Of a stretch of DNA of 64,000 nucleotides, positions 1 through 10,936 are shown piece after piece. Source of the stretch: Prillingera fragicola (Eukaryota > Basidiomycota > Tremellomycetes > Trichosporonales > Trichosporonaceae); assembly GCA_002335605.1 (NCBI GenBank), contig BEDY01000003.1, forward strand, positions 372,001 to 436,000, given 5' to 3'. The position numbers were made by a program, and so were the translations under genes. A model generated the notes under the pieces. That model was not told the DNA's origin. It made no database searches and was given only the letters and a program-made list of their open reading frames with translations. Positions within the stretch are counted from its first letter, which is position 1, and each line of letters begins with the position of its first letter.

Positions 1-1690
1 TGTGGCCATGTGGTGCCGTGTGCTAGCTGAGTGAAAGAGTGGCAACAGCAGCACAGCAGCACAGCAGAGGAGCGACCTCCATCCGGCAGTCATCAGCGCA
101 CGCTTGGAATGGGACCCTGAGCTGCGTTACAGAGAGAAACATGAATTGATGAATTGATCCCTAGACAAACCCTGGGAATCTGACAGCAGCAAAGAGCTAA
201 GAGCCGGGGACAGCGGGGTCCTCGGATCCCACCCGTGGGGGTCCACCCATACAGAAATCAAAGACACACACGGACACTAGTCGTGCTCACTAGGACAGAT
301 CGCAGCTTGAGCAAAGACGCCAGCGATGTCCGAGAGTGTCGGAGTGCTCAACATTCCGAGGAACAGTGGCGTCACTGAATGGGGATAGGAGTCAAGTGGC
401 CGCTAATGAGAGAGGATCTGGTGCGAGGAGACGGTAGTGTGCTGGCCGTCTTGAGTGGCACCGCTGTGGCTTCCGAAGGGAGTTGGCCTCGGGATGGTGA
501 TATGGTGAGGGTCATGGTGGATGCTGTGGGACTCTTGCTGAATCTTGGATTTGTTCTGGCAGGTTCCATGAAGAATACGGCTGTTGGACAGAGTGGAAGA
601 GACGGGTGGGTGGCGAATGTGTTTTGGCATGTTTGGTGGCGGACGGAAGCATTTGGCGGACTGCAGCGAGGGTCATTACTCTGGACTTGAAAACTCGTCA
701 AATATAGCAATAGCAAATGCGAGAAAAATGTGGGTAAGCTGCAGAAAATCAGCATCTATTACAATGCATTTAACATTAGGCTTCAGGCTGCGTGCCGTGC
801 CGCACGGTGTGCGTAGACTTGTCCCACAGTGTGCGTGCTTCTACACGGTCCGCTTCCACCCGTCCCCGCGCATGCCCCGCAGGACCGTGGCGCCGTGGCC
901 ACGCTTTCTCGACACACACGCCGTGTACACTGTGCCTACGTCATGTCATATTTTCCAAGCCTGAGTCTGACTACACGAGAGTCCTGCGGCGGCGGTGAGC
1001 CGCCGGCCGCAGACAACACCACACCCAACCTCGCCGGCCTCGCACTATCTCTCCGACACTCATCATGACATCCTTGGCAGCGATTCTGCACACTTCTCAG
1101 TTAATGAACTTGTACCTGCGGTTCCCAACATGCATCTCAACTTGAAAGCCACCATGTAGGCCCAGTTACCTGAGCTCGATGTATTCAGACATCCACGCAC
1201 ATATCCCCACTCCAGGCGCCACACGCACTGTGTTGGGGGGACTACATCCTCGTTGCTTCCGAGACTGACTGCGACACCCTCAGTGAGATAGGAGTGCGTG
1301 ACCCAGTTCGTTTCCAACTGCTTCGTACTCCCAGCTTGGATCACAATGAATGTCACACTTCCGGTGACACGCATTCCATGATTGCTGGGGACGTTTCGGA
1401 GCGAGCGAAACCGCGTTAGTGACAGTCATTGAGACGCAAGAGGCACGTCAATTGATTGTGAGCGTGCTCAATTAAAAAGAGAGCTTGACCAAAGCGGCGC
1501 TTCGACATGTAACGTGCATGGCAGGCGAGCAAGAGAGGAGCAAAATCAAATACTGGGGGCAGGATGAAGAGCGCTGGCGACGTTTTGGAAGCGGTTTGAA
1601 TTTTGATAGACGTTTGGCAGAGAGGTGGAAGTGGCTATTCACCAGGCAGAGTTCCCGAGACCAATGCAACGGGAACTGTAGTGGCTAGGT
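1..1690. other. Gene-poor stretch
   Basis: No reading frame here has family resemblance or the C/G-ending codon bias of the recognised genes. The best minus-strand candidate is a 65-codon frame starting near 569 and ending at 372, rich in Ser, Thr and Pro, with nothing else to support it. A 103-codon minus frame at 1063-1374 looks like chance. Confidence 0.5.
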
Positions 1691-2860
1691 TCATGCTGAA
1701 GTTGAGCTCCAGGCGGCGGGAAGAGGCTGGCGAGAGTAGGAGGCGAAGGACCAGCGATTCTTCTTGTGGTAGGTTGTAGTTGAAGTCCGAGTGCCAGCGA
1801 CCTTGTCGACCTTCGACAAGGAATTAGGAATGTCACTGGAGCATGTGCCAGTCGAGTCGGGAGTGGGGTTCTCCTTGTTCAAGCCGGGGTCGGTGTTGGC
1901 GAGGTTGTGCTGAGCCCGTGCGAGGGTGAGGAGCTGCTGCAGCTGGTCAAAGTGTCTGTCGGCGCTCTTAGCGGCTGTATGAAACTCCGTGTCCAGATCG
2001 GCAATGCTCTTCAAAGTAGCCTCATAGTCAAAAGGCTTGGGCGGGTTCTGTTTTTGGACTCCTTGAGTGGCTACCGCAGCCGCCCGCCTGGCCGTGTTGA
2101 CTTGATGAATGCGTTGGAGCTTCCTGATGCTGTGACCACCCTGGCAGTACGAGTGACTGCTCGTGGCAGCAGACGCACCAATGTCATCCTTGCACAGCAC
2201 CGGGATGCTTGGGCGACGGGTGTGCGGTATCGGGAGCTTGTTGCTCCATGTCGAGGTGGTGGTGCTGTGAGAGTAGGAGTGACGATAGCTCCTGTCTCTC
2301 GTAGATCCCACCTTGGAGGGGGAGATCTCATCAGCAAACTGGGAGTCGTTAGAACAGTGTCAACGAGAACCGCGTTTAACCCAATCCTCCTTCCAGGACT
2401 CTTCCCCCCAAGGCATCATGAACCACAAAGATACTTGGTAGGTCTGTGGACCCACAACCTGGTGCCCTCGCTGACCAGTAATCTCAACTCCATCTCCATG
2501 CTTTGCTGCACTCACCTGGATGGTCCGAAAAGCCCGTTGTCCTTGTCCAGTGGCGCCGACCTGCGGATCTATTGTGTTGCGTCGCATGGCCATTGTAGTC
2601 TGGTGAACTGACGAAATCTCGGGCTGCACAATGGTGGCCTGGGCAGTGACCGAGGAAGATGAGGGCCGGAGCTTTCTCGCCACTGCGATTTTGAAGCGCG
2701 ACAGGGCGCGTGGAGCCGAGATGGGTGCTGGAGGCGAGGTAGGAGGGCATGAGGTGGGGAGGGTGGAAGTGGTCGGACTGGTGTTGAGACGGCGGAGCAT
2801 GTTGACGGCGCGGGAAGGGCCAGCTGCTGGAGGGGGCCGTGTGTGTGGCTCGAGGACCAT
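1691..2860 (-). CDS. Hypothetical Ser/Thr-rich protein, 356 aa
   Basis: I do not recognise this protein. The model is three exons on the minus strand: 2860-2516, 2458-2381 and 2338-1691. Intron 1 (57 nt) has a perfect CAG/GTGAGT donor and an in-frame CACCAG acceptor. Intron 2 (42 nt, GTTAAA donor) has a TTCTAAC branch-like sequence before CCCAG and is needed to escape the stop at the end of the first frame. The N-terminal 60 residues are Pro/Ser/Thr-rich and probably disordered. The middle holds a Trp-rich stretch (SLWFMMPWGEESWKEDW). The C-terminal third has a probable amphipathic helix (about residues 235-275, FDYEATLKSIADLDTEFH and following) and ends in a Ser/Thr-rich tail. Phase conservation across both introns supports a real gene; the start codon is uncertain. 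Confidence 0.5.
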
Positions 2861-3556
2861 TGTCTGTGATTTCAGATGCGGCGTGTGCTTCGCTGGAAGG
2901 GAGTGCGCACACGAACAGAGGACGGAGTGTGTTGGGAGAAAGATACGTGTTGAGGGACTACCTTGATGTGTGAAAGGGGGAGAGCATAGAGTGACAGAGT
3001 GAGAGTGAACGAGTGTGCAACAACAACTAGAAAGTCTCGAGCTCTGTGAGTTTCAGGATGACCTCCAAGCGATGGGCACATGCAAGGCACCGTCCAACAA
3101 TTTGTCCAACGTCCAAACAAGAGAGTGCAAGCTGCAGGCCTGCAGGCAGTACGTGCAGTGTTTGCCCTCAGGAGCTCAGGTTCCCAGCCCCAGGGTATGC
3201 GGGTGGTACATACCTGGTGGGTTCTGACGCGTCCACCCAAGTAGCGCATCTCATGCATCTCACGTGAATGTCCCCACTGCCGCGTACTGCCACCACACAA
3301 ACCCCATTCTGCCGATTCCACCAGAGGCCAGAGGCCGGCTCGCTGCGGTATGTCAGCCCTTTCATGTTCTTCGTGATTTGTGGTCAGTTTACTCTTCTTC
3401 TCTCCGTTTCAAGAATCTGGTTTCTTGGTCCGTCCCCTGTCCCATACTCATTGGCCTGGCATCAGCACTCCTCGGCAACAACCAACCACCCTCTCCCTCA
3501 ACAACGCACTCTCCACAGCCCCTGGCTTCTCACTCCATCCACGGCAAACAACCAAA
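2861..3556. promoter_or_regulatory. Divergent intergenic region between two hypothetical genes
   Basis: This separates the minus-strand gene starting at 2860 from the plus-strand gene starting at 3557. The last 200 bases before 3557 are C/T-rich with many CTC and CCC runs, typical of fungal core promoters. I see no clear TATA box or coding frame. Confidence 0.35.
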
Positions 3557-4602
3557 ATGTCTAAGAGCCCCCGCAAACACCACAAGGCCATTCGCCCAGA
3601 AGGTCGCAAAAGGTCATCAACGCTTACCCCAACCAAGCGAGTAAAAGGCTCCGTCGTGACTGCGGCCGCCAGCACGGTGGGGTGCAGCGCCGATGCTGCT
3701 GTGCTCAAGACGGGACTTGTCAAAACTGTCAAGAAGTTTGTCCTTAGGTGAGTTATCTGGTGGGGTCGTGCAGTGTTCCTAATTATCTCAGCAAGATTGC
3801 GAGGTCCATGGCTTCACCTGAGACGTTTGGGGGTCGGTTCAAGATAGGAAAATGTGGCGGGAAGGACCTGAAGAAGTGAGTGGTTGTTTGCGGGCAGGTG
3901 GAACTGTTTCTGATTTAAACGACTCAGTGGGAAACCCTCCGCTCTAATCATTAACGAGAGAGAGGTCAAGGGAGCCGCCATCTCTTGTGCCTCCGGCACT
4001 GTCCACAGTGTCAACGACTCTGGCGTGGCGGCGACTGCGGGGCGTTCCAGCTGCTCCAGCAAACCCGCATCTGCCAATGCCACCTCTGCACTGTCAGCAC
4101 AGCTTGCCACTTCTCCCAACCAATATTCCTCAAGCCTCAGGTCGAGCGGTATCAGTGACCTGGGCGAGGTCACCACTGCTCGTGTTGTGCGTGCTCTCCC
4201 TGGGCGCACCCCCTATGCCAAAGTAGGCCTCTTTGGGTAAGTCGGGAGCGATGTACCTCCTTCAACTTGCTGATATTTCTTAGCTCCGTCGCTGCGCGCG
4301 ACCTTAGCAATCGTCCTCCCCGCACCTATGCGCATGCCCTCGAGACCCCCGCTGACACTTCGGCGACCACTCTGCCGGTTGGGTCTTGCGTCAAGGTCGA
4401 CGCGACTTTGGCATGTTCCACTCATTGTGAATCGCGGTCCACGGTCAGCGCGGTGACTCCCGTTCCAATCTATCATGGTTCTGGGGTGGGCTTTTCGACC
4501 ATCGAGGCATCTACACCCGCGCACTCTTCCTCATCTACTTCTGCAAAGCGCGAGATTCAGGAGCAGCCTCTGTTCAGTGCTAAAAAGTGCCGCTTCAAGT
4601 GA
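3557..4602 (+). CDS. Hypothetical basic low-complexity protein, 272 aa
   Basis: I do not recognise this protein. Three exons keep one frame: 3557-3747, 3928-4236 and 4284-4602. The donors are GTGAGT and GTAAGT; the acceptors are CTCAG and CTTAG. The first 30 residues are strongly basic (MSKSPRKHHKAIRPEGRKR), which could act as a nuclear targeting or nucleic-acid-binding segment. The rest is rich in Ser, Ala, Thr and Val with no obvious fold, membrane segment or catalytic motif. It ends in a short basic tail (AKKCRFK). The start is the first ATG in a CAAAATG context after a C/T-rich leader. Intron phases 2 and 2 fit exactly, so the structure is well supported even though the function is unknown. 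Confidence 0.65.
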
Positions 4603-6845
4603 ACTTCTCTCTTCTTCCCATTCTTCATAGCAAAAAAAAAGTTCCATCGTCGTATTCTTTCTTGCTCCAGTTGTAGCCCTTTTTTAATACTTCTTCCTTC
4701 GGGAATGTTTCTGTCGAGCAATCGCATGAATTGTGCTCTCTAGTACAGGCTACCTAGGCATTCGGCATGCTCTACCTGATACAGTACCTGAGCTTTTGCC
4801 ACCGACAAATCATTAACCTTTGTGTCGCTGAGTGGTGACCCTGCTTGGCCTCGCAGAGGCTACGCAGAAAGCCAGGTAGGCGGGCCGCTCGAGATGCGAC
4901 CTATCGCGACATGGGCAGGCGCGCAGGCGAGAGATCGCGAGAGATGGAGAACTGGCGAGGCCCTTACTGACCACCATGGCCACCAAGCACATCACATCGC
5001 AAGGACAGTCAAGTCAGGAGAGCAGAGGAAGCAAGGCCAAGGAGAGGACTGATGCTAAAATCACCCTGATTCCCACGACTCCAACATTCCACCACCACCT
5101 ACCATCACTGCATTGCCTCCTCCTGCTTATCCATGCTCATATTTCGAGTGCCCCAATTTTTGTCATCACATACATACCTGCATGGTCCTTCTACAGTCAT
5201 TTTTGGTTGATCTCTCACATCAGCCAACACCCACGAAAAGGGTGATTGGCGTGTTGGCCGTGCTCAGTGTGTCACAATTGACGCGGCCTGTTTACTCTTC
5301 TGCATCGCCTGCCCGTCATGCGCTGCACTAGTAGGCTTGGAAAAGTTATTTCGGGCACCTTGGAGCGTGCCTGCACTGGCTGTCATGGTTTGCACGTTTG
5401 CGATGCGATCCCACGGCGTCGGCGGCCGGGGGGCATACGGCAGTGTTGTGGAGGCTCATGGCACACAGCCGCCTCTTCTTTGGCCGAAAGCCGAGGACCG
5501 CTTTTGATCCGCTTGTCCGCGCCGCAGAAAATTGACGTTTGGGTAGATACCGCCCCGGTGGTTCGGACCGGTGGCCGGAAGGTCCTCGCCATCAAAGTGC
5601 CGCAGGAAGCCATCTCCGTCTGTCCTTCACCTGACGCCGCTGAGTTCGGAGTGAGACCTTTTGTCGGATACAGCGATACCTGGTTGTTGCCCTATTCAGC
5701 AAGCCTTGCCGAGACAAGGAGGAGTACGTGGTCTGGGTACAGTGTTCCAGCCATGTCTGGCAGAAGTTGCGCGAGGTCGCTCTTTCACCACAAGACACTG
5801 TCCTGTTGTTCTTGCCGCAAACAGCAAGTATTCTTGTCAAGCATACGCCGCTTATGCATGACGTAACTCCAACAGCCGGAGCCGTAGACACAAAAAGGCT
5901 GCGTGGCCTTTGACTCGGCGACCTGTTCCCCTCTGCAAAAGAACGAAAGCGTCTGTTTTCAAACGGAAAAAGCTAACATGATGCGTCGGTTTGGGAAACT
6001 CACCTTTGCGGTACTGATTTACTGATACCTTTCCACTACTGTTAGGCGGTCAGCAATAAATGATAGGCAAACCCATATCAAGTACAATGTCCATTGCAAT
6101 ACTAAAAGCAAAGGCCAACTTTGAAAAAAAATTATTGAATAAACGCAAAAACCTTTCCACCCTCTGCCCGGATCCGCCGGTCCGCCCGCAACGCGGAGAA
6201 GCTAGTGGAGAAGGTGAAGTGCAGCAGAAGGCCAAGCAGGTTTCTGCCCCAGCGCAACAGCAGGTGGCCCGCAACAGTGTATCACAGGCGACCGGCGACA
6301 GACACTGCGACAGCACGTAGTCTGAGTGGTGAGCGCGGCGAGATCTCGGTTGAAGAATTGCTGACTCCTTTTCGAGTCACCCCAATGCACTACCAGCGTG
6401 GGCCACACTGTACTGCCCGTCATGCACTCGCCACGCGCCTCTTTCCCTAACTGCGAGCTTGACGTCGACTTCACCACAATGCCCGGCGTACGCCGCCGAT
6501 AGCCCTTTTGAGTGTCTTATCAAGCAGAATGCTATGCAAGCATGTGCGTGTCTTGAGTCAACGGCTCGGATCCGGGCAATCGTGCCCGCATTGCTGACCG
6601 GAGGACACGGAGCGATGGCTGTCGCAGCCCAGCATGCAACACGGTCAACGGCCACGCTTGACCCGTCACAGATTCAGCATGTGGTGCACCATACAATCTG
6701 ACGGCTATTTCCGACTTTGGTTCCGGCCGTGCCGCGTGGTGCATGCAGCCAACATCGACGCGCAAGTGCGTCATTGTTCTTAAAGTCGTGGTCCACAACA
6801 GCATTCTGCTTCATACCCCTCCCCAAACACTGTGTTCCACGCACC
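4603..6845. other. Long intergenic stretch with no supported gene
   Basis: The first 100 bases after 4602 are T-rich and include a run of A at about 4631, consistent with a 3' UTR. Several frames of 60-180 codons exist, the longest at 5318-5866 on the plus strand, but they lack codon bias, splice-site support and family resemblance. I see no repeats or transposon ends. The last 130 bases contain the leader of the peptidase gene, including an in-frame upstream extension. Confidence 0.4.
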
Positions 6846-8912
6846 ATGCCCGACGCTTCACACTACTATGCCGACAAGAAGGCGCCCATCTGCCCGATGG
6901 AGATCAAGACGCACTTTGACGGCCTCACCCACGACCAGCAGCGTTACGCCTACCACATTGGCCGCGCGTCATGGATCGGTGCTCGCGTCGTCCTCGTCCA
7001 GACCACGCCCAACAGCTCCGACCTGTACGACATGGTGTGCGCTGTCTTTTCTTCTGCCGAGGACCCTCGCAAGCTCACCGACCTGGATGCTCTGCGCAAG
7101 GCCTCGGGCGTGAGCGAGGACGAGTTTGCTGGTGTCCTCGAGTACAGCTGCCAGTTTCTCTGCAACCTGGGCAACTTCAAGACCTTTGGTGACGTGATCT
7201 TCATTCCTCGAGTCTCTGTCGAGGTCTTCCGCAAGGTCGTTGCAGCCTCGCCCCGTGCCAAGGACGCCCAGCCCCTCTTTGACCGTCTTGCAGAGCACAT
7301 CTACTCCATCGACCCTTCTCCCAGCACCCTCCTCGGCTACCCAGACCTCGGCCACGTCACCGGCTACTACTCCCAAGACGTCACCCAGGCCGACATCAAG
7401 TGCGTGCAGGAATGGTTGGAGTCGCGCTCGATGGACCCTCTCAACACGCGCCTGTTCAAGCGCTCGGACGGCGTTTTCGAGCTGCGCATTGCCTCGGCCG
7501 AGAAGCGCGAGCCCGAGCAGCACAAGCTCTCTTGCTGCACCCTCGAGCTCGTCTACGGAGACTATGCAACCGAGATGGCGGCAGTTGCCGAGGAGCTCAA
7601 AAAGGCCATTCCCTTTGCTGCCAACGACCGCCAGCGCAAGATGCTCGAGCACTATGTCAAGCACTTTGAGACCGGCTCGCTCAAGGAGTACGAAGCGTCG
7701 CAGCGCGAGTGGGTTCGCGATACGGCTCCCGCTGTTGAGACCAACATTGGCTTTGTCGAGACATACCAGGACCCTGCTGGTGTTCGTGGAGCTTGGGAAG
7801 GCTTCACGGCTGTCGTAAACAAGGAGATGACCAAGAAGTTTGCGGCACTGGTCCAGAAGGCTCCTACCTTCATTCCTCTCCTCCCTTGGGGGGCTGCCTT
7901 TGAAAAGGACGAGTTCCTCAAGCCGGACTTTACTGCGCTAGAGGTTCTTCACTTTGCAACGGGCGGCGTTCCGGCAGGCATCAACCTTCCCAACCTTGAC
8001 TCGATTCGCCAGGACTTTGGCTTCAAGAACGTCTCGCTCAGCAACGTTCTGAACGCCAAGGCGCCAAACGAGAAGATCACTTTCCTCAGCAAGGAGGACG
8101 CTGCGCTCATGGAGCGTCTTCGTGGCCCTGCCTTTGAAGTCCAGGTCGGCATCCACGAGCTGCTCGGTCACGGAACCGGCAAGCTCCTCCAGGTCGACCG
8201 CGACGGCAAGCCCAACTTTGACAAGAAGACCATCAACCCTCTCACCGGCAAGCCCGTCGAGCACTGGTATGCTGCTGGCGAGACCTGGGGTTCATGCTTC
8301 AAGTCGATCGCGGCCAGCTACGAAGAGTGCCGCGCGGAGGCTGTCGCCATGTTCCTCTCGCTCGAAAAGGATCTCCTCGCTCTCTTCGGTCACACCGACA
8401 GCTCGGACAAGGAGGGTACTGCCGATGACATCATCTACATTGGATGGCTCAACATGTGCCGCGCCGGTCTCCTTGGTCTCGAGTTCTACGACCCCGTCGC
8501 CAAGAAGTGGGGACAGGCGCACATGCAGGCTCGTCACGCCATCACCCGCGCCCTCCTCGACGCTGGCGAGGGTCTCGTCACCATCGAGAACGTTGGCGAC
8601 AACGACATGAAGATCACCCTGGACAGGAGCAAGATCGAGTCGGTCGGCAAGCCGGCCATGGGCAAGTTCCTCACCGAGCTTCAGGTCTACAAGAGCACGG
8701 CCGACTACGAGGGCGGCAAGGCGTTCTACGACAAGTACACGACCGTTCCCGACGACTGGCTGCCCCGCCGTGACATTGTCCTGGCCAACCGCCAGCCGCG
8801 CAAGCTGTTCCTGCAGGCCAACACCTTCCTCGACGGCGAGAAGGTCGTGCTCAAGGAGTACTCTGCCGACCAGGCAGGTCTCATTACCTCCTTCCTTGAG
8901 CGCGACATTTAG
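6846..8912 (+). CDS. Dipeptidyl peptidase III (zinc metallopeptidase M49)
   Basis: This is a cytosolic zinc exopeptidase that removes dipeptides from the N-terminus of short peptides. The gene is one uninterrupted exon of 688 codons; family members are about 690-740 residues. The M49 signature HELLGH lies at residues 437-442 (zinc ligands and catalytic Glu438). The second family motif EECRAE lies at 493-498 and supplies the third ligand. I chose the ATG at 6846 (MPDASHYYADKKAP), preceded by CACC. The same frame is open upstream to 6717, but the extra 43 residues are not DPP III-like. It is intronless while nearly all its neighbours are intron-rich. The codon use is strongly C/G-ending, which suggests high expression. 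The family assignment is very secure. Confidence 0.95.
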   Translation: MPDASHYYADKKAPICPMEIKTHFDGLTHDQQRYAYHIGRASWIGARVVLVQTTPNSSDLYDMVCAVFSSAEDPRKLTDLDALRKASGVSEDEFAGVLEYSCQFLCNLGNFKTFGDVIFIPRVSVEVFRKVVAASPRAKDAQPLFDRLAEHIYSIDPSPSTLLGYPDLGHVTGYYSQDVTQADIKCVQEWLESRSMDPLNTRLFKRSDGVFELRIASAEKREPEQHKLSCCTLELVYGDYATEMAAVAEELKKAIPFAANDRQRKMLEHYVKHFETGSLKEYEASQREWVRDTAPAVETNIGFVETYQDPAGVRGAWEGFTAVVNKEMTKKFAALVQKAPTFIPLLPWGAAFEKDEFLKPDFTALEVLHFATGGVPAGINLPNLDSIRQDFGFKNVSLSNVLNAKAPNEKITFLSKEDAALMERLRGPAFEVQVGIHELLGHGTGKLLQVDRDGKPNFDKKTINPLTGKPVEHWYAAGETWGSCFKSIAASYEECRAEAVAMFLSLEKDLLALFGHTDSSDKEGTADDIIYIGWLNMCRAGLLGLEFYDPVAKKWGQAHMQARHAITRALLDAGEGLVTIENVGDNDMKITLDRSKIESVGKPAMGKFLTELQVYKSTADYEGGKAFYDKYTTVPDDWLPRRDIVLANRQPRKLFLQANTFLDGEKVVLKEYSADQAGLITSFLERDI

Positions 8913-9190
8913 GGTTTGTTACATCAAGTGTAACGATAGAAGGGTAGCATGCATGGTTGTAGAACATGAGTAGATGAATACGTGATGCACAACAGTGCCG
9001 ATGGCTCGAGATCGCAGGCTTACGAGCATGCGGGCCGTCATCTTCCGCATCATGACAGGAGGCCCTCATGCCCAGAGTTTGTACACATATGAGTGTGGTG
9101 GTGTATGATCCGTTACGTAATGGCTCAGAAGGTCCGGCTCTGTCCGTCATCTGGAAGGCGCCACCCGATGCTCCTTCCTCCACATCCACC

Positions 9191-10589
9191 ATGAGGATAC
9201 CACTACGACCCACGGCGCAACCTCTACTGCGCCAAGCAGCCTGCTCACGACGATGTGCCCACGCTGCAGCATTCAGCCAAGCAGACGCCGAGGCCGAGCC
9301 CTCGAACAACAGTCGCAAACCACCACCGCAAGCGGCGTCGGCACGCGGCGGACCACAACACCCGCGTGCACGCGCGCAGGCTCACGGCCAACAACAGGCT
9401 GGGCCGAGTCAACGGTCCGATGACGGGTATCGGTTTCCACTGCGAGGCAAGAACGGTGGTCCTCCTGATCCATTTGAGGTGCTGGGGCTCAAGAGGAGTG
9501 CGAGTGCTGGGGAGATCAAGGCGACTTGTGAGTATTCGGAATTGTGTGATTAGGAGGACTGGAACGGGACTGCCAGTGAGGATCTCACTGCGAGATGCAG
9601 AAGGATCGTGATGCCGTGTTGCATGTGAGGCTGTGTCTGCGCTGGTGCGGGGCAGTCGTTGTCCTTGGCAGGTCGTCTGACCTCATCCACCGGACGAAGC
9701 GTGAGATGGATGACGGCTGTCCCTTCCCCGCGTCTTGGTTCATTCTTTGTGGACTTAACTGACAGGCAGACTACAAGCTCGCACTGCTCTTACACCCAGA
9801 CTCGTCCCACCCTTCAGCATCAGCGGCCCACTTCGCTACCCTCAACCGCGCCTACAAGCTTCTGTCCAGCCAGCACTCGCGCAACTCGTACCTCCAGACC
9901 AGCTATGGCTGGTCACCGACAGGCGATGTCAACGCGCACGAGACGGAGACGGATGCTGCCATGCGCGACATGATCCGGCGCGCCAAGGCGGCCGGTGCCG
10001 CCGAGTGGCGAGGACGAGGCTTTCGCGACAGCGACGCTGGTGGTGGAGCATGGCGGTACGGCGCGCATCCCGGGTATGATGGCGCTGGCTCACCACCGCC
10101 TGGAGGACCTTTTGCGAGCCGACCGGGTCATGCTCACGAGCAAGAGTTTCCTCAGGGCAAGGGAGAGGCACTCTACATGAGCAACAACTTGTTTGTCATG
10201 TTGATCGCCGCTCTAGCCGGCCTCGGTCTGGCTCTGCAGTACGCGCGCGTCGGCGTCGCGACAGGGACCGCAAAGGAGATGTTGGAAGACCGTCATATGC
10301 TGTGAGTACGCCTCTCCATACCCATGCCGCCGCCTTCACAGTGGGGTATGCGTCACTACTCAGTTGCTTTGCACGCTGACACCGCCGCAGTGCGTCACGA
10401 GCTCTGGCCGAAGCACGCGCAGAAGCAGCAGCCCACGGAACTGAGCGGCGTGACAAGATCCGCCGCCGGGTCCGTGAAAACCAGGTCATGGAAGAGGTCG
10501 ACAAGCTAGGCCGCGGCGAGGCCAGTGGTGCAGGACATGGCCTGCTGGCTGTCACAGACACTCCTCCAGAACAGCCATCTGCGCACTAA
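9191..10589 (+). CDS. Mitochondrial membrane J-domain (DnaJ-like) protein, 355 aa
   Basis: This is probably a membrane-tethered Hsp70 co-chaperone of mitochondria. Exons are 9191-9527, 9770-10301 and 10391-10589. Residues 1-30 are rich in Arg, Ala and Leu without acidic residues (MRIPLRPTAQPLLRQAACSR), which looks like a matrix-targeting presequence. The J-domain starts at DPFEVLGL (residue 93); the first intron splits it, and the joined frame gives YYKLALLLHPDSS with the essential HPD at 121-123. A Gly/Pro-rich linker follows. One membrane segment lies at about 252-272 (LFVMLIAALAGLGLALQY), and the C-terminal tail is charged and Glu/Arg-rich. The layout resembles yeast Jid1, but that symbol is not proven. 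The start is the first ATG that gives a presequence; an upstream in-frame ATG at 9068 is less likely. Confidence 0.8.
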
Positions 10590-10936
10590 CCGTCCCATCG
10601 ATCTGGCCAATCACGCCCACTCCATAACTGACCATCTCCACTCGACGCTGTATCACATCATCTGCATTTCATCTACTTCTAGTTTGGTCTCTGGCCGCAG
10701 CCTAGCGGTCTATAGCGGACCCCACTGAGAGTATTTTCTATTCACAGGCACGCATGGAGTTGCGCTATCGCAGCATGGTGAGCAGCATCAACAGTACACC
10801 CAGGGCCAATCCTCTGGCCGGGACACACTGACGACGGCTGACATTGGATGTCCATCGAGGGGGATCGCTTATGCCAACGATGTAGCTGTCAAACCGACAC
10901 GGCGTTCTGGGCGTAAGCTCGGTCTCGCCCGTGCAC
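10590..10936. other. Convergent 3' intergenic region
   Basis: This holds the 3' ends of the J-domain gene and the glucanase gene. I see no open frame with support and no strong hairpin. Confidence 0.4.

Noticed and set aside
5318..5866. 182-codon plus ORF in the left intergenic region
   Set aside because: No codon bias, no family resemblance, no splice context, and competing frames of similar length on the other strand.
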